From NCBI GenBank assembly GCA_024642205.1, contig JAHEBQ010000011.1:1-64000 (forward strand): a DNA stretch of 64,000 nt, given 5' to 3'. Origin of the DNA: Planctomycetaceae bacterium (GTDB taxonomy: Bacteria; Planctomycetota; Planctomycetia; Pirellulales; Pirellulaceae). Within the stretch, counting starts at the first letter, position 1; each line of letters opens with the position of its first letter. A program made the translations under genes and the position numbers. This document shows, in pieces, positions 38,158-45,993 of the stretch. The notes beneath the pieces are model-generated. The model was not told the origin of the DNA. It made no database searches and saw nothing but the letters and a program-made list of their open reading frames with translations.

Positions 38158-39345
38158 TTATTTCAAGGCTCGAATATCATGAATTATCTTGATAATCCGG
38201 TGGGTGGTTTCTTGAATTTCGGCGGACGTTGTCGAAACCCCCAAACTGATCCGAATCGAGGCCTCTACGACCTCTTTTTCGATACCCATTGCCAGCAAGA
38301 CCGGCGAAAGTTCGCTGGAACCACTGGCACAAGCCGAACCGGTTGAAATCGCCAGGCCTGCCAAATCTGCAGCCATCAGGAAAGATTGACGATCCACTCC
38401 GGGAAAAGAGAGATTGAGCGTGTGCGGCAGTCGTTTTGCCCCACCGCCATTGATGATCAAATCGCCAAACTCGGCCAGCAGGTCGTTTTCCAGTCGGTCT
38501 CTGAGTTCGAGTATCTTGAGGAATCGTCCACTCGGATTTTCTTCGTACAGCTCCAGCGCCCGACACATTCCTGCCGCCAATGCGACGTCTTCTGTGCCGG
38601 GCCGAATCGCCATCTGCTGAAATCCGCCAAACAAAATCGGCTGAATTGGTATCCCGTGTCGCACAATCAATCCTCCGATGCCCCGGGGACCATTGAATTT
38701 ATGTGCGGTGAACGTCAGCGCGTCGACACCGAGGTCCTGAAAGTCAACCGGGATTTTTCCCACGGCTTGAACCGCATCGGTGTGAAACAGGATTCCACGT
38801 TCGCGACAAAGCGCCGCGGCCTCCGAAACCGGCTGAAGAACTCCCGTTTCGTTGTTGGCCAACATCATGCTGACCAACGTCGTGGGCGATTCAATCAGCA
38901 GCCGAAAATCGTCGACACGGCAGACCCCGTTTTTGTCAACAGGTATCCGGTCGACCAGATAACCCAATCGAGTGAGCTGTTCTGCCGCTCCGACGACGCT
39001 GGGGTGTTCAATCGCCGAAATCAAAACGCGGCCACGCGGGTGATCTGAATCGTTTTCCGTCTCTTGCCGGGTGGCACCGACCAGTCCCAGTAGAGCCAGA
39101 TTGTTGCTTTCGGTTCCGCCACTGGTCATGACAAGCTGATCGGTTTGCATTCCGGAACATTTGGCACCCAGAATCTCCGCCATTCGCCGGCGTAGTTGTT
39201 CCAGTTTTCGCCGTGCAAGTTGACCCATCCGATGTTGACTGGCCGGATTCACGTATCCCTGGAAATAACAGTCACAAATCGTCTGGGCGACGTCAGGGTC
39301 AATTGGCGAAGTCGAATTGTGATCGAGGTAGATGGTGTCGGTCAC
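38158..39345 (-). CDS. Cysteine desulfurase, IscS/NifS family
   Basis: A 395-residue class V PLP enzyme that removes sulfur from cysteine for Fe-S clusters or tRNA thiolation. It shows YLDHNSTSPID at the start, MTSGGTESNN, ISAIEHPSV, HTDAVQAVGKIPVD, the PLP lysine in TAHKFNGPRG and the active cysteine in STGSACASGSSE, where the loop is of the long IscS-type. The start is GTG, overlapping the stop of the preceding gene as GTGA, so the two genes are translationally coupled. No iscU is visible beside it. Confidence 0.93.
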   Translation of the reverse strand: MTDTIYLDHNSTSPIDPDVAQTICDCYFQGYVNPASQHRMGQLARRKLEQLRRRMAEILGAKCSGMQTDQLVMTSGGTESNNLALLGLVGATRQETENDSDHPRGRVLISAIEHPSVVGAAEQLTRLGYLVDRIPVDKNGVCRVDDFRLLIESPTTLVSMMLANNETGVLQPVSEAAALCRERGILFHTDAVQAVGKIPVDFQDLGVDALTFTAHKFNGPRGIGGLIVRHGIPIQPILFGGFQQMAIRPGTEDVALAAGMCRALELYEENPSGRFLKILELRDRLENDLLAEFGDLIINGGGAKRLPHTLNLSFPGVDRQSFLMAADLAGLAISTGSACASGSSELSPVLLAMGIEKEVVEASIRISLGVSTTSAEIQETTHRIIKIIHDIRALK

Positions 39346-40070
39346 TCGATTCCCTCTTTTTTATTTCCCCTGGCTTTGCAAACTGCCAGCAACTCCTCTG
39401 CATGAGGAGAGGGTTTTATCTCAACAGATTGTTGCAAGCGGATTTCCGCCCGCTCAAATCGCTCCAGTTCCAAATCCAACTTGCCGAGCTCAAGATAGGC
39501 CTGGGCGACCAACTCATCGAGCCTGTCAGCGAACGTACCGACGTCGTCTTTCTCGACCGCCATCGCAAACTGCATCACATCTGGGATTTTCAGGTACATC
39601 TCCTGGCGCGCGAGTTCGGCGACACGGGGCCAGAAGAATTTTGCCGAATCCGGATATTTCTCATTCCATCCCAGCCAGTAATCATGGTCTTTGTCATCGG
39701 TCAAATCGAGGAATTTTGTGAGAAATCGGGCATCACACCCGGCGGACATGAATTCGGGTGTCGAGCCGGAATCCGAAATCAGGTGCCACGTCTGTGGCTT
39801 ATTGACGACCGGCATGATCAAGCCGTCCAGCACGAGGTTTTCTTCCAAAGGAGTCGTTTCATCGAAATAAGTTTTCTTGGCGATGACCCAGTTGAAATAA
39901 GGTGTCTGATTGTATGAGAATCTGCGACGAGAAAAATCGTCGGGCGAAAACTCAACCCCCGTTGTCTGACCAAGTCCGAAAAGGATCACCATTCCAAGCG
40001 ACATGAAAAGCATGCAGACCAGCAGCACGATCAGAAAGAATCTGGATTTCGAGGATCCGGTCTGGGTCAT
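39342..40070 (-). CDS. Membrane-anchored protein with TPR-like helices, unknown function
   Basis: A 242-residue protein with one N-terminal transmembrane helix (FFLIVLLVCMLFMSLGMVILFGLG) and a soluble domain outside the membrane. The last 60 residues read like a tetratricopeptide pair (VAQAYLELGKLDLELERFERAEIRLQQSVEI). I do not recognise the central part. The stop codon overlaps the start of the cysteine desulfurase gene, so the two are expressed together; a link to sulfur metabolism is possible but not shown. Confidence 0.75.
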   Translation of the reverse strand: MTQTGSSKSRFFLIVLLVCMLFMSLGMVILFGLGQTTGVEFSPDDFSRRRFSYNQTPYFNWVIAKKTYFDETTPLEENLVLDGLIMPVVNKPQTWHLISDSGSTPEFMSAGCDARFLTKFLDLTDDKDHDYWLGWNEKYPDSAKFFWPRVAELARQEMYLKIPDVMQFAMAVEKDDVGTFADRLDELVAQAYLELGKLDLELERFERAEIRLQQSVEIKPSPHAEELLAVCKARGNKKEGIE

Positions 40071-40418
40071 GAATCTGTCAGATCTTGTGGCAAATGTTCC
40101 ATGGCAATTTGGCCGGCCACGGAAATGTATTGGTTAATTGGCTCCAAAATAGAGCGTAGCAACAATATTTATCAAGTTTACTGTATCCTACCGGCAAGTG
40201 ATCCATGACCGCCGATCTAGACTGCGGTTTTTCCCCGGAAAACAGGCTTGCCGAATGAGTTTCGTGTCTTAATAATCTGGGAGCTTTTTTCGTAGACTTT
40301 CTTGCTGGAGTAGGAGCTTTTTGCCGATACTGGCAGAAGAATCCGTTGATTAAGGCGTTGATTAAGGCGTTGGTTTTTTGACGTAAGTGGATCCCGTCAA
40401 GACTCTCACAGACATTAC
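40071..40418. other. Divergent gene-free interval with a 12-base repeat
   Basis: About 350 bases between the membrane protein gene (minus) and scpB (plus). GTTGATTAAGGC is repeated in tandem at 40345-40368. Otherwise no gene, RNA or clear promoter is visible. Confidence 0.45.
40345..40368. repeat. 12-base tandem direct repeat before scpB
   Basis: GTTGATTAAGGC occurs twice in immediate succession about 50 bases upstream of the scpB start. Confidence 0.8.
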
Positions 40419-41186
40419 ATGAAATGGTCGTTTCCTTTGTCCCCCAATGACACCGAACCCGAATTGGTCTCCTCGGCGGAAGCCGAATCGGATCGACCAA
40501 AATGGGAGGCCGACGAGCTTTCGCGCCGGCGTCGTTTGGAAGCAGTTTTGTTTATGTCGCGGACCCCCCTACCGAGTCGAAAACTGAGCCAGTTAGCGGA
40601 ACTCGAAGATGGAACACAGGCGCGAACGATGATCAAGGAATTAAACCGGCATTACGACAACATCGGCCGCGCGTTTCACGTCAAGCAAGTCGCTGGCGGC
40701 TTTCAATTGAGAACACGACCGCAATTTGCCGACTGGATCGGTCGGCTGGAACATGTGCCCCGTCCCCAGCGACTCTCCAATCCTGCCATGGAAACGCTCA
40801 CCGTGGTCGCTTATCGGCAACCGATCATCAAAGCCGATATCGAGGCGATTCGGGGAGTTAGTTGCGGCGAAATGCTCCGACAATTGCTCGAAAAGGGGCT
40901 TGTGAAAATCGCCGGACGCAGCGAAAAACTGGGTCGGCCCTTTTTATACGCGACGTCCAAGGAATTTCTGACACAATTCGGGCTGAGCAATCTTTCCGAA
41001 TTGCCCCGAGCCCAACAACTTTGTGGACACGGGTTGCCTGAATGGGCCAGTACTGACGAAAATCGAGATCAGCAAGCGAACATCCCTGAGACCGCCGCGA
41101 ACGAACTACCAGAAGTCCAGCCACTTAAGACCAAGTTGATTAATGTTCGGTCCACCGACTCGCGCATTAAGGAGGAAGAAGAATGA
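40419..41186 (+). CDS. scpB: Segregation and condensation protein B
   Basis: A 255-residue ScpB. Two winged helices cover residues about 35-200; the first ends in SRKLSQLAEL, the second carries the family motif SNPAMETLTVVAYRQP followed by KADIEAIRGVS and GRPFLYATSKEFLTQFGL. ScpB with ScpA and SMC organises chromosomes. The C-terminal tail of about 50 residues is variable. scpA is not adjacent; instead the stop codon overlaps the start of a hyperacidic protein gene as ATGA, so the two are translationally coupled. Confidence 0.93.
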   Translation: MKWSFPLSPNDTEPELVSSAEAESDRPKWEADELSRRRRLEAVLFMSRTPLPSRKLSQLAELEDGTQARTMIKELNRHYDNIGRAFHVKQVAGGFQLRTRPQFADWIGRLEHVPRPQRLSNPAMETLTVVAYRQPIIKADIEAIRGVSCGEMLRQLLEKGLVKIAGRSEKLGRPFLYATSKEFLTQFGLSNLSELPRAQQLCGHGLPEWASTDENRDQQANIPETAANELPEVQPLKTKLINVRSTDSRIKEEEE

Positions 41187-41653
41187 GCCTGATAATTGAT
41201 CCACCAGCCGAGCACCATGACGACCAGCGAGAAAATTTTCCGGGCGATGAATTTTTCGACCTGGCCCCGAGCGTTCCAGGACGGCATGTCCTCGCAGAAA
41301 TCGATTTTGACTGGATCGATTTATCTCAGGCCTTTGTGAAAGCCCAAGACGAAGACGAGGACGACGACTTCGACGACGATTCGGACGACGATTCGGACGA
41401 GGATGAAGACGAAGACGATGAGTACGACGACGACGACGATGAGTACGAGGAAGAAGACGAAGATGAGTACGAGTACGTCGACGCCGGCGTCGATGAAGAG
41501 GAAGAAGAAGTCGAATATGAAGACGACGAAGATGACGACGAAGAAGAAGAAGATGACGACGAACTTGAGGAAGACGAATGGGAAGAAGTCGATGACGACG
41601 AAGATGATTTCGACGACGACGACTGGGACGACGAAGACGACGACTGGGATTAA
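41183..41653 (+). CDS. Hyperacidic Asp/Glu-tail protein coupled to ScpB
   Basis: A 156-residue protein. The first 50 residues look like a short normal sequence (SLIIDPPAEHHDDQREN, then PGRHVLAEIDFDWIDLSQAF); the remaining hundred are almost only Asp and Glu with scattered Tyr, Trp and Val. The base sequence is a GAC/GAA/GAT-rich repeat, so replication slippage may vary its length. It starts inside the scpB stop codon. A tail like this could mimic DNA or bind basic proteins or metal ions, but this is inference. No relative is known to me. Confidence 0.85.
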   Translation: MSLIIDPPAEHHDDQRENFPGDEFFDLAPSVPGRHVLAEIDFDWIDLSQAFVKAQDEDEDDDFDDDSDDDSDEDEDEDDEYDDDDDEYEEEDEDEYEYVDAGVDEEEEEVEYEDDEDDDEEEEDDDELEEDEWEEVDDDEDDFDDDDWDDEDDDWD

Positions 41654-41706
41654 CGGTTGCGGAATGCCAACTCCAGACTCAACGCCGAAACTCGAACGGC
41701 CGAGTC

Positions 41707-42978
41707 TTACTCTCCCAACTGAAACAGCTTCTTCAATGCATCCAGTAACCCGCTAGATCCATGCGGGGATTCATTTTGAATCGATTTCAGCGGCGGATGC
41801 AGAATCTTGTTTACCAACCGGTTAAACGACTGTTCAATTTCGGCGCGCTGTTCCGGCGGAAGTCCCTCCAACCGGTTCATCAGCCGATTGAACTCCGATT
41901 GCTTGGCGACATCGGCTTGCTGTTTCAGCTGGGCGATCGTCGAACCGTTCGAACGGCGTCGGACGTCGTCAAAAAATTGGTTGGTCTCGTGGCTAATGAT
42001 TTTCAACGCCTTTGGATAGTGGATCTGTCTCGAGAGCCGATTGCGTTCACATTCTTTCTGAACATCATCCAGAGTATACAGGTAGACGTTCAACTGGTCC
42101 CCGATGGATTTGTCAAAATCGCGCGGGATTGCCAGATCAAGTATAAACAGCGGCTTCTGTTTTCGAACCTGACCGACTCGTTCAAACATCTCCAAACTGA
42201 CGATCGGCTCGGTCGCGCCGGTCGTACTGACGATCAAGTCCGCGCTCGCTAGCTCGTCCTCCAGATTGGCCCAGTCACAGATGCGACCGCTGAATTTTCG
42301 CGAGAGCTCTTCGGCTCTGGCGGCTGTGCGGTTGCTGATCGCGATCTGTTTACCACCCTCGGCCAGGATGTAGTTCAACGTTTCTTCTGCCATTTCCCCG
42401 GCTCCGATGACCAGAATCTCCTTGTTGTCCAGTCGTTCAAAAATCTGTTTCGCCAAAACGCCAATCGCGACACTGGGGACACTGACGCGACTGTTGTGGA
42501 TCTCGGTTTCGTTGCTCACACGACGGGCCACACGGATTGCGGATTGAAATACGTGGTGTGTCAGTGGGACCGATGGGTTGGTTTCGACGGCAATTTGATA
42601 GGCCCGTTTGACCTGCGAAAGGATCTGGGCCTCGCCAATGACCATGCTGTCAAGACTGGAAGCGACCGTAAACAAATGCTCAATGGCGTTGCGGTCGCGA
42701 TGAACGAAGATATCAGGATTGATCTGAGATGAGGTCAATCCCCGGTTGAAAGCCAACAACTCCACCATTTCGGCCTGACTGGGAATCGCCTCGAAGCTCG
42801 CTGCCGCTGAATAAAATTCGGTCCGGTTGCACGTCGAAAGCAAGACAGCCTCGGAATCGGGAAACCGATCATAATACAAATCGAGGAACGGTTTGATTTG
42901 CTGTTCGGAAAACGAAAGTTGTTCTCGAATCGCAACACTTGATTGACGATGACTGCAGCCAATGACCTGGAGATTCAT
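41707..42978 (-). CDS. hemA: Glutamyl-tRNA reductase
   Basis: A 423-residue enzyme that reduces glutamyl-tRNA to glutamate-1-semialdehyde, the committed step of tetrapyrrole synthesis in the C5 pathway. The catalytic Cys is in LLSTCNRTEFY; substrate-binding VIGEAQILSQVKRAY, the NADPH fold (VIGAGEMAE), and the C-terminal dimerization helix are all present. Its start overlaps the stop of a CcsA/HemX-like gene as ATGA. Together with hemQ it indicates a complete haem route in the genome. Confidence 0.96.
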   Translation of the reverse strand: MNLQVIGCSHRQSSVAIREQLSFSEQQIKPFLDLYYDRFPDSEAVLLSTCNRTEFYSAAASFEAIPSQAEMVELLAFNRGLTSSQINPDIFVHRDRNAIEHLFTVASSLDSMVIGEAQILSQVKRAYQIAVETNPSVPLTHHVFQSAIRVARRVSNETEIHNSRVSVPSVAIGVLAKQIFERLDNKEILVIGAGEMAEETLNYILAEGGKQIAISNRTAARAEELSRKFSGRICDWANLEDELASADLIVSTTGATEPIVSLEMFERVGQVRKQKPLFILDLAIPRDFDKSIGDQLNVYLYTLDDVQKECERNRLSRQIHYPKALKIISHETNQFFDDVRRRSNGSTIAQLKQQADVAKQSEFNRLMNRLEGLPPEQRAEIEQSFNRLVNKILHPPLKSIQNESPHGSSGLLDALKKLFQLGE

Positions 42979-43913
42979 CTGGAATCCTCCCGGAACACAA
43001 GCATTTCAACGGGCGGTTCATAGTCAGAGAAGCCCGTTCCGGGATTTCCATTCACCGGTCCGGTGGTGGCATGCCCAACCCACCAGACAATGGCCAGTTC
43101 CAAAACCAGAAACACAAAACTGGTCATCACGAGATAAGCGACTTTGCGACCACGGCGGGCCGGTTGGTAACAAAAATTGAAAACGGAAACCGCCAATAAC
43201 CACGAAAACAGGATAAACGATGTCCAAACCACCGGATCGGACCAGGCAATGGTTCCGGCCGAATCGGGTTTCCCCCCACCCTGCCGGATCAGGTTAATCG
43301 CGATTCCCGATACGAGGCCCAGCGCCAACAGAAACGTGGAAACAACAAGCGAAAATTCACTTGAGCGCTGAAGCCATTCAAGGGACGGCAGGCGAAAAAG
43401 ACCAGGTTGCGGAAGCTTGCGCTTCAACCGGCTGGCCTGGGCGACATAGACAATGCCAAACACGAAACCGAGCGCGACTACCGCCGTCCCGAGCAGCAGA
43501 GCGGAACCGTGGACCATGTTCCAGATCGTTTTTGCGCGACCAACGCTAAACTGATTTTCACTGTCAAATTGTGTTCCCACCGCGATCAAGGACAATGCCA
43601 CGGGAATCAGGAATAAACCAATCACGGATTTGGGTTGGCGAATCGATACCCACAGGTAGGCTGCCGCGATCACCCAGGCGGCCGCAAGGCACCAGGCAGT
43701 CCAACTCCCCAACCAGATTCCGGTTGAATCAAGTGCCAATTGGCTTTGAAGAAGCAGGTATACAGAATGGGCAAAAAGCCCGGCAGAGGCCAGCCCGATA
43801 CAAATGAACTTGCGAAATCCCATGTCGAAAAAAACACGTGAGATTTCCAGAACGAATACCACAACGTAGCTCGCGGCAAAGCACGTAATCGTAATGTTTT
43901 GAAGCCTGTCCAC
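42975..43913 (-). CDS. CcsA/HemX-like polytopic membrane protein
   Basis: A 312-residue protein with about eight membrane helices. It is similar in layout to the CcsA/CcmC haem-handling family and to HemX of Firmicutes: a conserved NMVHGSALLLGT histidine segment and LIWWVGH-like WWVGHAT near the C-terminus could bind haem. The tryptophan-rich WWVG segment differs from the WGxxWxxD motif of classical CcsA. It starts at GTG and its stop overlaps the hemA start, so the two are coupled, as in hemX-hemA of Bacillus. A role in haem transport or in controlling HemA is plausible. Confidence 0.78.
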   Translation of the reverse strand: MDRLQNITITCFAASYVVVFVLEISRVFFDMGFRKFICIGLASAGLFAHSVYLLLQSQLALDSTGIWLGSWTAWCLAAAWVIAAAYLWVSIRQPKSVIGLFLIPVALSLIAVGTQFDSENQFSVGRAKTIWNMVHGSALLLGTAVVALGFVFGIVYVAQASRLKRKLPQPGLFRLPSLEWLQRSSEFSLVVSTFLLALGLVSGIAINLIRQGGGKPDSAGTIAWSDPVVWTSFILFSWLLAVSVFNFCYQPARRGRKVAYLVMTSFVFLVLELAIVWWVGHATTGPVNGNPGTGFSDYEPPVEMLVFREDSR

Positions 43914-44043
43914 TTTTTGATTGGTCCGCAGTAAGGGTCAAGGGCCCGGTTGATTCACTGGGAGGAGAGTCCATCCACCGACGGAAGTTGCCCAGCGAAA
44001 CCGAGTTCGAGCGATTTGCCTGGCTTGCTGGACGAACGCGAAC

Positions 44044-45054
44044 TCAACTCTCAATCGACTCCTCCGATTTCGGTTTCGCCAGGCCAAACTTCGTCAGTTT
44101 TGAGTACAGCGTATTGCGGTTGATTCCCAGCCGGGTCGCCGCTTTGGTTTGTGTGTTGTTGCAGGCCTGCATGACCTGGGTCAGCAGTTCCTTTTCCACC
44201 GGATCAACAATCTCCTTGTACAGGTCCTCAGCATCGTCGTCGGATTTGCTCAACCGATTGTAGACAAACTCCCGAATCAGTGATTGGTCATCGGTTGGAC
44301 GAAAGACTGCGACCTGAGCAGCTTTCGAATCGCCAATCACCGCCGTGGGAAGCAGAGAGGGAACGAGTTGATCTTCCTGCGCCAGCACAACCGCCCGCTC
44401 AATATAGTTCTGAAGTTCCCGAACATTGCCCGGCCACGGATAGTCGATCAGCGCCTTCAGAGCATCCGGGTGGATTCTGGTGATTGTTTTCCGGTTGGCT
44501 TCACTATAAACCGCCAGGAAATGGCGGACCAACAATTCGATATCCCCCTCACGTCGGCGTAGGGGTGGAAGTGCAATCGGAAGTACGTTTAAGCGCCAAA
44601 ACAGGTCTTCACGAAATCGGTTTTCCGTGACTTCGAGATTAAGGTCACAATTACTGGCGGCGATGACCCGTACATCGACTTGAATGGTTCGCGTGTCGCC
44701 AACCCGTTCGAATTCTCGCTCCTGCAAGACGCGCAATAATTTGACCTGCAAGGTTGACGACGTCGAATTAACTTCGTCAAGGAAAATTGTGCCACCATGG
44801 GCGGCTTCGAATCTACCGGTCCGGTCCTTGACCGCGTCCGTGAACGAACCCCGGACGTGACCAAACAATTCACTGTCGAGAAGACTCTCGGTCAGTGCAC
44901 CGCAATTAACCCTCACAAAAGGCCCGCTGGCCCGGTCACTCAATTCATGAAGTGCCGACGCAATCAATTCTTTTCCGGTTCCCGTTTCTCCGAGCAACAA
45001 CACCGAGGAACTGGCGACCGCGGAAAGTCGTGTCATCTGGTATACGCTACGCAT
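44044..45054 (-). CDS. Sigma-54-dependent transcriptional activator, receiver-less
   Basis: A 336-residue AAA+ activator with Walker A GETGTGKEL, the sigma-54 contact loop GSFTDA (the consensus is GAFTGA), Walker B TIFLDEV, and a Fis-type DNA-binding end (ATRLGINRNTLYSKLTKFGL). No sensory domain precedes the AAA+ part. The frame stays open upstream of the first ATG and still encodes family sequence (TGLIGTSAS), but holds no ATG, GTG or TTG before a stop codon; translation may begin at a rare ATT or the annotated ATG may truncate the nucleotide-binding N-terminus. It lies downstream of rplU on the same strand. Confidence 0.88.
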   Translation of the reverse strand: MRSVYQMTRLSAVASSSVLLLGETGTGKELIASALHELSDRASGPFVRVNCGALTESLLDSELFGHVRGSFTDAVKDRTGRFEAAHGGTIFLDEVNSTSSTLQVKLLRVLQEREFERVGDTRTIQVDVRVIAASNCDLNLEVTENRFREDLFWRLNVLPIALPPLRRREGDIELLVRHFLAVYSEANRKTITRIHPDALKALIDYPWPGNVRELQNYIERAVVLAQEDQLVPSLLPTAVIGDSKAAQVAVFRPTDDQSLIREFVYNRLSKSDDDAEDLYKEIVDPVEKELLTQVMQACNNTQTKAATRLGINRNTLYSKLTKFGLAKPKSEESIES

Positions 45055-45399
45055 CGAAGCCGATGTGCCAATCAGGCCCGTTAATGGGGAGTCATCAATG
45101 TTGCCGAAATTGGAAATTTGAGTGCCTATTTAATCTACAAACTGGGAATCAAGGAACCGACTTACTCTATTTCAACGACAAGTCAGATTGGCGCAAAGGC
45201 CATATCTGCGAGTTTGCGCGAATAATTGGCAGACGGTTGCCTCGATGGTTGGCAACAGGAAAAAATCAACCCACAACAGCGTTTTGTGTGAATCGGAAAT
45301 CAGGATGGAATCCGATCACGGCGATACGGCAAAAAAACCGGGCTCTGAAACAGAGTCCGGTATGGGTATTTTTTTAAGATTGGGCAACGCCTGGCAAAC
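45055..45399. other. Interval between rplU and the sigma-54 activator
   Basis: About 345 bases on the minus-strand reading. It contains the rplU terminator near 45337-45361 and the coding-like extension of the activator immediately after 45054; the remainder has no recognisable feature. Confidence 0.5.
45337..45361 (-). terminator. Rho-independent terminator of rplU
   Basis: ACCGGGCTCTG and CAGAGTCCGGT form an eleven-base stem with one mismatch around an AAA loop; on the minus strand a run of T follows. It lies after the rplU stop. Confidence 0.88.
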
Positions 45400-45711
45400 C
45401 TAGCCAGCAATTGAGCCGATTTGAACCTTGACGTACTTTTGGCGATGGCCGGTTCGTCGTTTGCTGTTTTTGCGACGACGAAACTTCTGGATGAAAATTT
45501 TCTCACCTTTGGTTTCGCCAATGACTGTCGCGGTGACGCTCGCCCCAGAAACCGTTGGCTTGCCCAGTTTGAATCCGTCTTCTGACGAAACGGCCAGGAC
45601 GCGTTCGAAGGTGACGGTATCTCCGACATTTACATCCCGGAAGTCAATTTCCAGCATTTGACCTTCTTCGACTTTAAATTGGCGTCCGCTGTCAGCAATA
45701 ATCGCGTACAT
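45400..45711 (-). CDS. rplU: 50S ribosomal protein L21
   Basis: A 103-residue ribosomal protein. The start MYAIIADSGRQFKVEEGQ and the KFRRRKNSKRRTGHRQKY basic end are diagnostic. L21 binds 23S rRNA. Usually it is followed by rpmA (L27) and often obgE; neither follows here and a strong terminator closes the gene immediately, so it is a single-gene unit. Confidence 0.96.
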   Translation of the reverse strand: MYAIIADSGRQFKVEEGQMLEIDFRDVNVGDTVTFERVLAVSSEDGFKLGKPTVSGASVTATVIGETKGEKIFIQKFRRRKNSKRRTGHRQKYVKVQIGSIAG

Positions 45712-45993
45712 TTTCTTAACCGTTGATCAAAAACGAGATCCAACAAATAAAAATGGACGGCCAGAACCGTCCCTAGGAAGGCAAAATTGTAACGAAACCA
45801 CCGATCAACGTCGAGGGCCAAAATCCCGTATTCTTTGGTGATTTTTCGGCGAAAACGGGCGATTGCCTGGAAATCACTCCGATCACCTCCGGATCGAATT
45901 CGATCCTCAACGGTTGATTCCTGGTGGGGACGTTCGTTCACCCCGGCTTGTTTTCAATCGGGACGAACGTTCGACGAAGCCAGACCAGGGTTC

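Noticed and set aside
41403-41756. Lys/Thr-rich 117-residue frame inside the acidic protein gene
   Set aside because: Produced by the GAC/GAA repeat read in another frame; the hyperacidic frame is coupled to scpB and preferred.
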